DNA of 64,000 nt from Guyanagaster necrorhizus (Eukaryota; Basidiomycota; Agaricomycetes; Agaricales; Physalacriaceae). A model generated the notes under the pieces. It was not told the origin of the DNA. It made no database searches and was given only the letters and a program-made list of their open reading frames with translations. Position 1 is the stretch's first letter. Each line of letters opens with the position of its first letter. Below are positions 15,400-28,418 of the stretch, in pieces. The stretch spans positions 641,383 through 705,382 of the forward strand of contig NW_025064888.1 in assembly GCF_019112545.1 (NCBI RefSeq), written 5' to 3'. A program made the position numbers and the translations under genes.

Positions 15400-18300
15400 T
15401 TACTTACCAGCTCCCGACGAACCTGGCCGAGAAGGGTATGATCTTCGCGTTGGTACAGATGAGTCATCGGCTGCCGACGGAGGGAGGTTTGCGGGTTCAG
15501 AACCCGTGGACAACTTTTGCGACCTCGCGGGGGACTGCTGTGGTTTCCGGATGACCACGAACGACCTCTGAGGAGCCGAAGTTGACGCGGGTGCGAGATT
15601 TGGCGGAGTATCTTCCTCTGGAGGTTTGGCTGTAGAACTGGTACCTTCACTGCTATGTGGTCGATGCCGCCGCAAGTGATACCACGGTTTCTTCTTCGGT
15701 ACATCGGTATCTGACCCGTAGTCGTCGTCTGGGCCAGGGTTTGAGTGCCTGAGATTGAACGCTGTAGGTGGTGGTGTGGGATCTCTGACTGGTCTTATCG
15801 CAGGTCCTGTAGGGTATGATGGGCCCGCTTGATTGACTCCCCCTGCGTGCTCGATGATTGCCGTTTGTGATTTTGTTCGGACATGGAAGGGAGGCATAGC
15901 TCCAGGGGGTAGAGACCCGGTGCGTGCGTGATACTCTTGTTGCTGCCGTACAGCTGTGTTCGCAGATAAAGAAGGCGTATCGTCATCGTCATCTGGCCGT
16001 TTCAGAGATCCGGTACTTGCATTGGGCTGCGTGGGCTGCGGTACCTGGTGGGGGATAGACGGGAATGTTTGCGTTGAACCTGCATTGATTGTAGAGCCAG
16101 CAGTAATTGCATAAGGAGAATCGATATGAGCACGTCCACCGCCCACGCGCGAGAACCCTGAGGAGGTGGGAGGGGCTTTTGTCGGAGTATCATTAACGGG
16201 AATGTATCCCGAAGCTTTTGTCTGGAACGGCTGCCATGCCCCCATGATGTAGCCATTTTCGTCATCGCTCTCTTCTCGATAGGGTCTAAGCGCGTGTTCT
16301 GGTTTCAATACCGAGGGTGGAGGACCTGAACTGACAGAACCCTTTGCACCAACTGCGGTCCCCAGAGAGCCAGGGGGCATATATGACGATACATCCGAGT
16401 CGCGTTTGTGAATATGCTTGGAGTCAGCATTATCGTATCTCGGCAGTACCTTCCCACTCTGAGGCTTCTTGTCGTTCGAGCGGCGAGGTCTTCGTCGCTT
16501 CCTTGATCCACAGCACCCTGCTAAGCCGCATGCCCCAAGAAGACCGCTATCCACAATGTGACTGCTCCGCTCAAAGCCCACCATACCAACAATTCGAACT
16601 AGAGCTTCCACGAACTTGACGACAAGCATGAGAAATAGTGCCAGATACACCAGGGCCAATATGACCAAGACGCCATAGGCTACCCAACCACCGGCACCGG
16701 CACCAATCGAAAGCTGAGAAACAATTAATGTAAAAGTCAATGAAGTGACACGCGCGCTAAACTCACAGCAGGAGTCAAAATCAGTAACAAGACAGCAACT
16801 ACAATCCTTCCAACGCAGAACAAGAAGCTGATCAACCCCATACTGGCACCATTCCCCCAGGGTAACCATATGCTCGTCACTAGCGCCGATACAACTTCCA
16901 CGACGAGGATAACAATGGCCTGAGCAGTGCCACTGTGTTGACCCGCGCCGATAGTTAAGCCAAACGCAACGTTCGTCGCGAAAAATAGACCGGCAAACAT
17001 TTGGGATCCATGCCGGTAGTGGTTATACAACGGACCAAGGGACAGTAAAGTCCTGGTTTCATCATAAAGTTTGCTCGTCGTTGTCATCCGTACCCGGATC
17101 ACTAGTATTGTAGGTATCAAAACGGAAAGGATGGCAAATGAACATCCCGCTAGAACAATGGAAGCCATGGAGGCCCTTGATCGAGGCAACGTCATCTGAT
17201 AGACAGAGAATACCGTAACGGGAAGATGGAACAGGATGAGTATCCGGACGAGATTGCCATGGAGAACGCTGCCGTGAAAAGAACTCAAACTCGTCCGAAT
17301 CCTCCACCAAGGCTTACGAGAGGACATTCCAGTGGCTCCGGTAGACCCAAGAGTGTATCGAGATGGCGGTCTTATTATCCCCAATGCATCCTTGCCATTC
17401 AGTGACCGATTCTCTTCTGCGGTGGCATTGGCAACGGCACTACTATCCAGCATATCTTTACTACCAAACGCCGGACTCCGGGTGCCGCCAAGGTGTTTCA
17501 TCCCGGAGTGCGACGATCCCATGGCTCCGCCTAAGAATCCAGCGAGATAGTCAACAAACCATAGGAGAGCTGAAAGCGCAACAGCCGCCGCAGCAATGCC
17601 CAGGAAGAGAATGAGACAGATCCCAAAAAGATCTTGTGGACGTACACCCACTGAGTAGGCGAATGCTTCCATGCCAGTAGTGGCATTTGTTGGCAGCATA
17701 AAGAGTATGTTCGGGATCGAAGAGTTGATGTATAGGTCATTCGAGGAATTCGACATCTGGCTCTGGAAGTCCGAAGGAGGATTATATGATGCTGTCGACA
17801 GTGGGTCCCAATGGTGATCAGAACCGGAAGTGAGGGTTATGTCTAACGTTCCGTTAAGCGACGTATGCTGTAGACGATGAAAATACTCACTGTATGATAA
17901 GGTAGCCCAAGCCGTCTGAGTCAAGAGAGGATCTAAAAGATGATAAGGACGATAAGCAACGAAAAGGATACGACAGAAGTACAGAGACGGTAAGGAAAAC
18001 CCCGAGATATGGGTATAATGACATATATGGATTCTTCTCTTGCAAAAGGTTTGCCTTGGCACAAGGCAGGGTGCTTTCACCATGTACACATGGAGGGGGG
18101 GAAACGAAGACCACAGAAGAAACACATACTTACATACAAAAGCTGGCCATTGCACGGCGACCATGGCTAAGACGGAGCACCATTGCGTGTGGAAAATGAT
18201 ATCCCGCATGGAGGGAGTGCCTAGAATGCATGAGTCAAACGAATGATGAAGGATAATCGGGACGCACTGAATCTCAACAGGGCGGGCGATGTCGCGAAGC

Positions 18301-19079
18301 GCTCTCCACTCATCGCACTAGCCAATATAAACCCGGCGCTTTGAGCTCGCTCCCATAATCCCTTTCCTGGCCTGCTGATACCGCGATTCCAAGCGGAAAC
18401 AATCCTTGCTATCCCAACGACGACCCAATAGGCAATAGCCAAAGAAACAGTCCCCCAAAATATGGCTACGGCCGCGCCATAGGGCTCGTTCTTGGTGGGA
18501 GCCAAGGGGGTAGTCTCAACGTCAATGCACAACATTTCGTTGCTGAAAGTGTCCACGGCCCTCAAGCGAGTAGTGAGAGTAGTGAGAGCGCGATCAGATC
18601 CCCATGGTATCTGAGCTGACAGGGCGAATGGACCTGCGGGTATTGGGCAGTAGTAGTCATCATTGGTGTCGTTCACAGAGGAGAGTTCCGAATCCGGAGG
18701 GTGAATGCTCCTGCACAAGTATGAGCTATTTGACCATGCGCTCAATGTCAGAATGGAAGTCGATGTAAAGAGGGTGGCTGCAATTGCCCCAAGTAAGAGC
18801 ATGTTTTTGTTAATGAAAGAAAATGTACGCACCAAGGTTCAAACTCGAGTCAGAGCGACCTATTATTTCTACGGGAGTCTCGCCAATGACGACGAGATCG
18901 AGGTAGTTGTGCAGGCTGGAATTATAAAGAACCTGCGCGTAAACGTTAGAGACGGTGAGTTTTTCAGAAACATTGGCATTAGGATCGAAACAGTCGTCAA
19001 AAGTGAGATCTGCAGGTGCGCAGAGAACATTAGGGAGAACGAGGAGGAAGGGGAAAAGGACAAAAAGAGCTGAGCTCAT
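15400..19079 (-). CDS. Fungal TRP-like membrane protein (ML-like plus TRP domain)
   Basis: Six exons join in phase: 19079-18833, 18777-18268, 18220-18134, 17932-17891, 17842-16767 and 16713-15400, giving 1091 residues. The start is the ATG of MSSALFVLFPFLLVLPNVLC, a signal peptide. A lumenal, Cys-containing ML-like domain follows, then a TRP domain with about nine membrane helices. Family landmarks are MRDIIFHTQWCSVLAM, QTAWATLSYNITL, YNHYRHGSQMFAGLFF and SIWLPWGNGASMG. The last 380 residues are a disordered Ser/Pro-rich cytosolic tail. Relatives are the Flc/Pkd2 family, linked to calcium, cell wall integrity and FAD transport into the ER. Which of these applies is unknown. The third intron is long for this window (about 194 nt). 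The stop TAA lies inside a perfect GTAAGT, so the gene may instead splice to a further short exon. Confidence 0.9.
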
Positions 19080-20520
19080 CGTGTCCAACGATGGCCGTGG
19101 TGTGACTAGTAAAGTCTCCAATTTCCAAATAAGGTCAGGCTACAGCGGCGCGGAGAACCAACAAAGACAAACTGTGCTGTAACACTTGATCGATATTTGC
19201 CGGCGAGTCTGGGCAAGCGGTGCCGACCAAGCGCCGACTGCCATATAACAATCTTGTCCCTCTTATACCCACCGTTGAGCACTACTGTACTGAATTCAAT
19301 CACACATATCGTCAGATAGCCTCATCCGCCCGAACTTGCTCCGACGAACTTAGTTTTTACTTATTCTGCCTGTCTAATAAACTCGTAGTACATAACAAAA
19401 ACAGGTGGCGGTCAGCTCTGAAAGGCGTCCAACGAGAGCTACAGCTTGGTATGCACACCGACATTAGCATCAAGTTGACCATCGCGGTTCCGAAGGTTTA
19501 GAAACTAATTTTGATGTAATAAAAGGGCTCTTGAAAAGGCCAAGATCAGACAAATGTACTGCACCAGGCAGGCATGAAGCGAAGGCTCAGACAATTAAGC
19601 GACCGGCGTCTGGTACTTTACAGTGCATTATGCCGTTGTGATCTGATGTATAAAATTGACAGTCTGTAGTGTACCCTCATGTTTGTGAAGCTCTGGATCG
19701 CCATCTGTGTGGTGGCACCGACGAGCGCGCGTCGAAGTAAAAAAAAAAAGGTAGAACTGGCTCGAACATATTCCCAGACATTGGCGATGGAGGCGTGTCA
19801 CTCTCGTGTCGTCTCTACTAGTATTGACAACATTGTTACACGGCGCAAATTTTGGTCGAGAGCCTTTCCGCTTCATGGTAGGTAGCCACTGGAACGGTAT
19901 AGGATATAGGGCAATGTCCACTGTTACACAAAATTTGATTTCATGGCTGACACCACTGGAGTCAACGTCGAGGATCGGATGAGATGTCATTTCGACGGCT
20001 GGGAGGTGACATTAGTGAATGTTGAACGTTGAACCCTAGAAACGAAGTCATGTCCTGGGAGGCTGATTGCGTGCAGAAAACGACCTTCAACAACACATCA
20101 TTTTCCGCACGGAGGACAGGTGAACGGTGAGCATGGCAACTCTGAGAAAGTTATCGAAAAATTGGATGGAAGTGTTCTGGAAAACCGGTCCGTTGAGCAC
20201 CTTGACTTTGATGAACCATGATAAGCCACCACGAAATAGCGAAATGCCAAAGATAAGTACTAGTTGGCATGCACGGTAACGGACAATACAGGTACTCTAA
20301 TAGGCTGCGCCAGAACGGGTTGAAGTTTTTATCTCCTGGGATAGATGACGAGATGAGGTCAGGCGGACGATGACGGCCCGAGTGCTAAGTATTATTTTTA
20401 GCCCAAAAACTCGGGCCGGAGACCGGAGAGAAAAACATATGCCGACAATTGACCGCTTTCTCGTCTATACACCATCCGATTGCAGTAGCGATATCCTTCC
20501 CGTACTTTGTATTGCCGACA
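19080..20520. other. Divergent promoter region, no gene seen
   Basis: 1.4 kb between two divergent starts (TRP-like and IMPACT). It contains an A-run at about 19739-19749. Short frames (19628-19990 minus, 19220-19501 plus) have no family features. Confidence 0.5.
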
Positions 20521-21777
20521 ATGGATGCTTCAGATGTTGAGGAGCTAGATGATCTCATCTCGATGCTACAGATCGATCGTGAACCGGTTGCCTCAGAATT
20601 GGAGGGCAAGAGTCCTACGAACTTCGTTTGGTTCTTTCCTTGCTGATCAAGGCTTTTAACAGTCCTGAAATCGATCTATGGAGATGATTCTGTGCAGATA
20701 TGGCACCCTCCAGAAGGGAAATCAAATGATGATGCTGGTACTGTGCGGTATGAAGTCGTCCTAAGGTGAGGGGTTCTCAGCATATAACTGATTTGCCAGA
20801 TGACAAAGTGCAGTTTTCCCTCTCCCCACGATGAGGTATCCATCAAGGTTTTAGTATCCCTACCACCCTCCTACCCATCGACGTCCACCCCCCAGCTGCA
20901 ACTACTGTCGCGGTACATCGGCGCTTTCGGAATCGACTCTGTTCTTTTTGGATCGGTACTGAAGACCTTCATCTCCATTAATGGCGTAGAATGGACGGAG
21001 GACAATGTGTGTGTCTTTGATGGCCTACAGAACGTTCTGGACAGATGTATACAGTGGTATGAAGACCATCTTAACGCAGACAAGGCGGAAGAACTGCTCC
21101 GGGAGGATGAGAAGGAATTGGCGCATCCTGATAATCGAGCAGCATTGGTGCCAATACCACTAGTTGATCCAGCGCCATCTACTCCTATCTCTTTGCCTAA
21201 AGGCGTAGAAATATTCGTTGCCGAGCCCATAACGGATCGTAAGAGCGCCTTCATTGGCAGAGCGTGCTCAATATCGGATCCCTCGATGGTATGTTGAAGA
21301 CATGGATATCATCATATCCATGAAATAACAAAATATGTGGTTAGGTCCCCTTGATTCTTTCTCATCTTTCCTCCGATCGGCGAATAGCTAGAGCAGCACA
21401 TCCGATTATCAACGCGTGGCGGTGTCAAGTAGGAGGGCTCCTTCACCAAGGTACCTTAGATCTCTTCATCTCGTCGATGCAAACTCACAGGATCCAGATA
21501 ACGATGATGATGGCGAGACTGCGGCCGGCGGACGTTTAGCACACTTACTTCAAATACTGGTTAGAACTTAAGTCCATCACTGTATGGCCTGCTACTTACC
21601 GATTAATAGGACATCAACAATGTCCTTGTCATAGTGACACGATATTTTGGAGGCATCCATCTTGGACCGGACCGGTTTAAGCACATCAACCAGGCCGCTC
21701 GGAACGCGTTGGAATTAGGCGGTTTTCTGGATGAACCAGCTTCAAAAAAGTCGTCGGCGCGTGGACGCAAACATTGA
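20521..21777 (+). CDS. YIH1: IMPACT/Yih1 family protein (RWD plus IMPACT domain)
   Basis: Cytosolic regulator that in known species competes with Gcn2 for Gcn1 and so dampens the amino-acid starvation response. Six exons: 20521-20605, 20663-20765, 20814-21288, 21345-21450, 21498-21559 and 21610-21777, giving 332 residues. The first intron uses a GC donor (GCAAGA) and restores ELEVLKSIYGDD, the start of the RWD domain, seen again in DEVSIKVLVSLPPSYP. The IMPACT domain carries DNDDDGETAAGGRL and VLVIVTRYFGGIHLGPDRFK, the family signature. The C-terminus is a short basic tail. Length is close to animal IMPACT and longer than yeast Yih1. The gene runs convergently into the 21932-22690 frame. Confidence 0.93.
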
Positions 21778-21931
21778 AGTTCAACTGGCAAGTTTGGAAT
21801 TATACAGAGCGTATGGTACTACAACATAGGCAATTGTGGTATCATACGTGACAAACTACGTGCCGTTGGCCTTGGAACCAGGGTCATTCAAGTGGATCTC
21901 GACTGCATTGTTGACAAAGTACTCAATTGGG

Positions 21932-22690
21932 TTATCCTTCAATAGGTGTTCCGGGAGCACACAATGTGCACGGAACGACATCATTCCATTGCGCCTCTGG
22001 GACCACTAAGATATCTCGAAGACGAGCCTCCTGCAAAGGCATATCTATCGGTAACGGACGACTTGAGAATCGAGGTGGCCAACTACCAACCCAGAAGACG
22101 TCATCCCATTTGGTCAGTCTCATAATGATCTTTGCCTCTTCAAGTGTGAATGGCAACGCGAGAGGTAGGCAACAGCCATTCCTAGTCTTTGTATCTCCAT
22201 CGGCGCCTACCTCCATCTCTTCTATCATTACTGGAACGACGCCAATCTCGCCGCGGCCCTTGACGAAACCATTCTACCCCTTTATTATGTATTCGACGAG
22301 ATGATCACGCTTGTCAGCCGGCAAAGGATCCAGCATCACCTCCTTGGGAAACATGAGGCCTTTTGCCAGGACATACCTATCATCCGGCTCACGATTTTTA
22401 TAATTAGGATAGAGTTTCATTCGGATGTAGAAAGTCTTGCGGTCGACATTTTCGGGATGGTTAATGATATCGAGGGCCTGCATGGCTGCTTAACGCAAAA
22501 CGTTGAGTTTGGAGGGACATTCGAACCTTCCCCTACCGATAAGTCAATCAGGGTAAGATGGAAAACTTTAGGGGCGTATTTCGTGAGTTTAGCCGCGCTC
22601 GCTGCACGAGCTGGATCTTTGGCCAGGATTGCGTTCCTTTTTTTCGATTTTGAGCAAGGAAGTTTGTGGAGCGGCCAGTTCAGTCACTGA
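21932..22690 (-). pseudogene. Unidentified gene or pseudogene with an internal stop
   Basis: Two minus-strand blocks splice well. An exon ending at 22537 (reading KLTKYAPKVFHLTLIDLS) joins one starting at 22477 (ALDIINHPENVDRK) through a GTAGGG...GCAG intron. The second block continues to DKRDHLVEYIIKG and meets a TAG at 22274-22276. The same frame then runs on openly for another 110 codons (GRGEIGVVPVMIEEMEVGAD ... LCAPGTPIEG) to 21932. Both parts look coding, so either this is a broken gene or a 39-nt intron with a weak GTCGAA donor removes the TAG. The 5' end was not found. I do not recognise the family. Confidence 0.4.
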
Positions 22691-23138
22691 CACTCCGTAC
22701 TTTTGAAGATAAGCGCATCTTTACGCGACATAGACGCGTGTACTCACGCAGTATATGTCCTGAAAATTGTTGTAGTTCGGATTACTTTGAATCTGTAAGA
22801 CACCAACCTCTTTGCACCGACTTCATGTCTAGAATGGGGAATCAAAAGGTATAGATAACTGGAAAGAGCAAACTCCCACCTAGCATCTTCTCTCGGCCGA
22901 CAGGCGGAGAAAGGCGATAATTGACTGTCACAGTGACCCTGTTTAGTGCAGGTTGACATTGGAGAAATGAAAATTCAGTTCGATGTTCTTATAGTAACTA
23001 CAGACGTAGCGTCTTCGTAGCTGTCAGTAAGTAGTCGCGGTGTTTTCTCAGAACCTTTCCCTCGAGGGTGGAGGCCACGTGGAACTTCGGACCGGTGCAA
23101 GGACCAATCAGAACTCCGTTTCACAAAAATTCACCGCC
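22691..23138. other. Upstream region shared by divergent genes
   Basis: Lies between the unidentified minus-strand gene and the start of the Utp8-like gene. It probably holds the missing first exon of the former. No other feature was seen. Confidence 0.35.
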
Positions 23139-25748
23139 ATGGAATCCTCTATCCAGGAGCCGTTCTCCCTTTCTTCCTATGCGACTTCAAGACGACTGCA
23201 AAAGAAATCTCAAAAGGACGGCAAGTCGTCTGTGTATGCATCTCATACCGCAACATCTACCAGCTCAGATGGCTACGTGACCGTGGCTGCTCAAGGAGAT
23301 GGTGTACATATCCTGGATGTGCGTCTCGCTCTTCCGTCCCTCTCGTTCCTCTATAATCGCAGCCATACTAGGTGTCAACGATGCACCCTATTGTCTCACA
23401 CACTCTGGGGCCCGCAACTTCATTTTCTTGTCCATCCATATCCTACTGCAGTTTGGATGGTGCTGGACCCGTCTATACGACCTACGCGGCAATCGCGTCG
23501 TCTTCCGACTTGTCTAAGGAAGAGGAGCACAGGACAATATGGACATGGAGAGACGATTCTTCGACGAATCTGGCTGAAAGCAAAAAGAAATCTTTTCTGG
23601 CAAGTCGGCGAGCAAATTTCTCTCTCTATGCCATTAATTTGACTCCAAGACAGATGCCCCATGATCTCTCTGGAATGTACATCTGCTGTCGTCAGCCCCT
23701 TCTTATCCTCGCCTATTCGAACAAGGGAGACATATCACTGCTAGATGCCGATTGCAAAGTCCTACACACGTATAATTCGCCCGAACAAGACACCGTTTTG
23801 AAAAGCTTTTGCTTCTCCTGTGAATCTTGTTCGTTCTTGATGGATAACACGCGTGCGGTCTCTGTCCTACTCCTTCTAGAATCTTGCAGTGACAATACGC
23901 GCGTTCGAGCCTTTTTCGTAGGCGAGGATCGCACTCTCACTAACGTTGGGAGTAGCACTATCCCAATACAGGTTCGACCATCACTGCGGATGCGATATGA
24001 CAATTCGGACTGATCAGATTTCCAGGATATATCAGACATTTCGTGCAGTATTTCTGGTTATTTGACGATTCTCAGTATGTCAATTCAGTGTCCTGATCCT
24101 TCCTTGTTTAATTTCCATATCTCCAGGCCGTCATGGATCGTGGCACTCTTTCCAGATTGAAGTTTCTTCTACTCTCGAAGTATCCCCTACCTCCGAAACC
24201 ATCAACCTTACGTCCTTGGATTCCCCCTCCATCCTCGCCCTCAACTCATCTCACGTTCTCCTCGCTGGTATAACCCCAAATCCAGACAGAAAAATAGCTC
24301 TCCTGCTTTGGGATCTCAAATTTTCCGTCCTCCTAGCCTCCCACAGTCTCGCTATACCTTCCGGCTCAGAGGACAAAACAACCCTTTCTCTCATTTCCAC
24401 TTCTTCCGAGGCGCTGTTGATAGTATCACCCGGTCCATCTGAAAAGGCGAAATCCACATCAAGGTCAAGCGTGCTGGTAGTTCCATATGCAGTTCCTGCG
24501 TCGTCGACGATAGCCAATGCAATGGGACGAGCGTCGGCCGCGGCTCCCTGGCTTGCCCATCGGCCATCGACGAGCCAATTTGACACATCGCAGGAGACGC
24601 TTTTGACAGAGATGCGCTCAGCCATGGAGCAAGGAAGGCCCCAGAACGCGAGCATGTCTTTTTCCAAGTGGGAAGAAAAGGCGAAGGGCAACCAGTCTCA
24701 GGTAGGGGATCATTGTTATTCATGAACATAAATAGCTGATTTTTTTGTAGGTGTCTTTCAGCTATGTCTTCGTGAAAGAGGTTTTGACAGCCGTGTTGCA
24801 ACCAGAAAAGCCTGCTAACCTCCCATACTCGTCTGAAGTTGTGAGGCATTTATTGGAACGGGGCGTTGTGACTGCCAGTATGGTCCAGCCTGGCCTTCTG
24901 AGTTTGCTCAGACTACGGAATGACTGGGTATATCAATCTCCCTCTTTATGGATGACGTTTTGATTGACCTTTACCCATCATAGACATCGATACTTATGGC
25001 CCTGAAAAAGGTCCCTGATCTACTAGAGGTCGAAATTGTCGACTCTCTTCGTTATATAATAGCCCGGCATCGACAAGAAAAATCAGATGCCATGCAAGTA
25101 GACGGTATCACGCCTCTAAATGCTGACACCCCTTCATTACCCCAATTTCTTAGCTCATGCGTGCAATACCCTTGCTCCCCAGCTGCGCTAAGGCTAGCCA
25201 TCTGGAGGTGTTTGCCTGAGGCTGAGGACCTCGTATGCTTACTGGACGTATTAGACGGGTGGCTGGCGCAGTGGGCGGGCAGGGATGTTCGCCTGATGCC
25301 ATCCAAAAAAGTAATTGAAAAGAATGAAAAGGGCGTGCTGGTTGCGGTCACCGCGGCACATGAGAAAGGTGCAGATCTGCCTTCCATGAATGATGTTCGT
25401 ATCTCCCCTCAACAAGATTTTCCCGCCTGCTAATCACACTCCCCGTAGATCGTTACGTTCACTCAAGTCATTTTAGATTCATCGCTGCTGACACTTATAC
25501 AACATGCTCCCGCGCATCGTGTTCTTCGCAAAATCGGGGCTCGGATTGAGCCTGAGATACTGTCTATTGACGAGACGGAGCAGTTGCGGGTCCCTCTGGA
25601 GGCATTTGTGAAGGCGCAGAGGCGGTTGCTGAAAGCTACTGAGGAGGGTAAAGAGCCGCGTCTTGACTGGAGACAGCGGAGTAAGCTGGCGCATCAGCAA
25701 GCTTCTGCGGCTATCGGGTTGTACAGAGCCGAGCGTCTTTTCTTGTAA
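23139..25748 (+). CDS. Propeller plus helical protein, tentatively Utp8/NOL11-like
   Basis: Seven exons join in phase: 23139-23318, 23372-23971, 24026-24074, 24127-24701, 24751-24927, 24984-25394 and 25449-25748, giving 763 residues. The N-terminal part begins IQEPFSLSSYATSRR and has propeller-type strands (GYVTVAAQGDGVHIL, PLLILAYSNKGDISLLD, SHVLLAGITP). From about residue 400 it is alpha-helical with no catalytic motif. It ends with SKLAHQQASAAIGLYRAERL. This plan, an N-terminal propeller with an opening like SQPFxL and a helical C-terminus, fits the small-subunit processome proteins Utp8/NOL11 that act in pre-18S rRNA processing in the nucleolus. The family call rests on recall and is uncertain. 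The gene model itself is firm. Confidence 0.6.
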
Positions 25749-25843
25749 AGTACAACAATCGGAAAAGATGTATTTACAAGATTGCGTCATAGTGCATTCC
25801 CGGCCAATTATCGGTAATCCAACCTACTCAATCCTTACCCACT

Positions 25844-28157
25844 ATGTCAATTCGTGTAGGTGTACTAACAGGTGGCGTATATCCATGAAGATAACAGGAA
25901 TGGAACTAATTCTACTAGTTAGCGACACTGCTTTCAAAGATGCCAGTGCGGATAGATCAGGGCCGGCTTTAGTTACTCTCCTTCAAGAAGCTGGGTTGTC
26001 CTGCCCAAATTGTGAAATAGTTCCAGACGAAGTGCAACGCATACAATATTTCGTAAAGCTCTGGTCTGATACAGGACTTGTCGACCTCATTATTACCACT
26101 GGCGGGACAGGGTTTGGCGTGCGAGACCGAACACCGGAAGTGGGATGAGCGATTGTCTTGTTTCAGCGCTTTCTAGCTAATTGTCGGCTTTACCAGGCCA
26201 TCGCACCCCTTCTTGAGCGTGAAGCATCTGGTATCGTCCATCTTCTTCTCTCGGCGTCGTTGAAGCATACCCCACTTGCGGCTCTTTCTCGACCTGTCGC
26301 GGGGACGATCAAGAATACGCTGGTGGTGACGCTCCCGGGAAGCACCAAGGCAGTCACAGAGAATATCGAAGCCCTTTTGCAAGGCGGTGTGCTGAAGCAT
26401 GCTATTGAGCTGATCAAAGGAGGTACAGGCCAGCAAGTGCATTCGCGAATGGGCTCATCTCACCAACACCATCACCACCATCATGGGCATAGCATTCCTC
26501 AGCCTCGAACGAACATCACTCATGATCCATCTGCATCGGGTCTGGTTTTGTATCTGTATCCAAGAAGAACTATCTCTGACTTCTCCACTACTAGTATCTA
26601 CGAGACATCGCATATCTCCCTTTCCTTTGATATCTTTCGAAGATGCCATGGATCTGATCATGACCACGGTTAAACCCCTTGAAGAGACGGTTCTCCCGGT
26701 AGGTATCAAGAGGGCCATCCATGATCTGTACTTATGACATACAGGTAACACCATCTCTAGCAGGATATGTATTAGCCCAGGATGTCTACGCCTCCCACGA
26801 TGTTCCAGCAATTCCAACAACAAACGTAGATGGTTACGCCGTCATCTGTGAGTTTCCTTCCGTGTGAACTTTCCTGGCTCAAGACTTCCATCTGACAGGC
26901 GATGCCATCGACGCTAATGGGACATACACCGTGACAACACCACAACAGTCAAAATCCCTTTTGCCTGGAAAGATATGCCGCGTCAACACAGGTGCTCCGC
27001 TACCTGGAGGTGCAGACGCTGTGATCATGGTCGAAGACACTCGGGTAATAACGACGGACGAAGACGGCGAAGAGGTGGACATTCAGCTCCTTGCCAAAGT
27101 AGACAAGGGTGAAAATGTTCGAGCAGCTGCGTCAGACGTCAAGATGGGAGATTTGGTCCTGCAAAAGGGCGAGTGTATCATGAGTCCCGGAGGCGAAATC
27201 GGCACCTTGGCCTTTGTTGGTTGCAAGGAAGTATGTGGTGCGCTCTTGTTACATTGTATCCAAATTGAAATGTTGCTCAGGTCAGAGTGCGCTGGAAGCC
27301 GATTGTCGGGATCTTGAGTACGGGGAACGAACTCGTTGATCTACAAGCGCCAATTCCTCCCAATGATGGCTTGTCTTGGGGAGGAATATGGGATACCAAT
27401 AGGCCCTCTCTTCAAGCTGCTCTTCAAGGCCTGGGATACGAAGTCGTTGACCTGGGCATAGTTGCCGACGAGTACAGTCCTTTGTATCCCCCCCCTGGTC
27501 GCAAGCTGACCGTATGCTCTCTGCAGTATTCCTGCTCATGTCAATGCCATCAAAAAAGGCCTCGATAATGCTGACATCCTCATCACCACTGGCGGAACGT
27601 CGATGGGTCCAACAGACTTGCTCAAACCGGTCATCGAAAGACATTTCAACGGGACCATACACTTTGGCCGCGTAACTATCAAACCCGGAAAACCCACTAC
27701 TTTTGCTACAATTCCTTGGATTGGTGGCGTAGTCAAGCCGGTATTTGCTCTTCCAGGGAATCCATCCTCTGCGCTAGTCACATTCCACATCTTCGTTGTG
27801 CCTGCGCTACGCAAATTGGGCGGCTGGCCAGAGAGCAAGTGCCAGCTACCTCGTGCGAAGGTCCAGGTATGCGTTCCGCCTGCGGCTCTGGGTAATTGAA
27901 TGTTGATTCACCTTTCTCAGTTGCAATCCTCCATGAATCTGGATCCTCGCACGGAGTTCCATAGAGTTATGATACGCGCTGGAGAAGGAGGACTGAAGGC
28001 GTTCAGCACGGGCGGCCAAAGGTCCAGTAGGGTGGCGAGTATGAGTGGCGCAAACGGTCTGGTGGTCCTTCCTCAACGGAAGGCTGGTGGTCCTCAAAGA
28101 CTTGAAGCAGGGGAATTGGCCGGCACGGTGCTGATAGGAGAATTGCAGGCAGTGTAG
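25844..28157 (+). CDS. Gephyrin/CNX1-type molybdopterin adenylyl- and molybdenum-transferase
   Basis: Two-domain enzyme for the last steps of molybdenum cofactor synthesis. The MogA-like domain adenylylates molybdopterin and the MoeA-like domain inserts molybdate. Nine exons: 25844-25871, 25919-26139, 26197-26539, 26595-26698, 26745-26847, 26899-27230, 27281-27471, 27527-27866 and 27921-28157, giving 632 residues. The MogA part spans residues 1-165 (VSDTAFKDASADRSGP, LIITTGGTGF, then LPGSTKAV). A linker with QHHHHHHGH follows. The MoeA part (about 195-632) has NVDGYAVI, VNTGAPLPGGADAVIMVE, GILSTGNEL, ILITTGGTSMG and ALPGNPSSALVTFH. Domain order MogA-MoeA matches gephyrin and Aspergillus CnxE, and is the reverse of plant CNX1. 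It is needed for nitrate reductase and other Mo enzymes. It follows the Utp8-like gene on the same strand after only 95 bp. Confidence 0.96.
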
Positions 28158-28418
28158 GATATGAATGGCATATAGAAAAAACGGCAAGTTATTTGCGAGA
28201 CTGAGCTCGGAAGGCAAACTTGGACCGATCATGTGCAGTGGTACATGCGTATGGACACGTAGGGCTTTCTTCGCAACTTAGAGGATGTGTTCTTTGATGC
28301 GGCTGACAGATGACACGGGGTGTCGACGTGGACCAAAAAGCCCCATCGGCATTTCCAACGTTCAAGATGGCAGTCCTGACGCACACGTCATCCGGATGAG
28401 GACGAGTCATGTTCACCG

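Noticed and set aside
19739..19749. A-run as a retroposon tail
   Set aside because: No element body, RT frame or target duplication next to it.
24251..24691. Long antisense frame over the Utp8-like gene
   Set aside because: Shadow of a real exon whose frame continues across several in-phase splices. The antisense product has no features.
26461..26480. CAC/CAT repeat as a microsatellite of interest
   Set aside because: It lies inside an exon and simply encodes the His-rich linker of the gephyrin-type protein.
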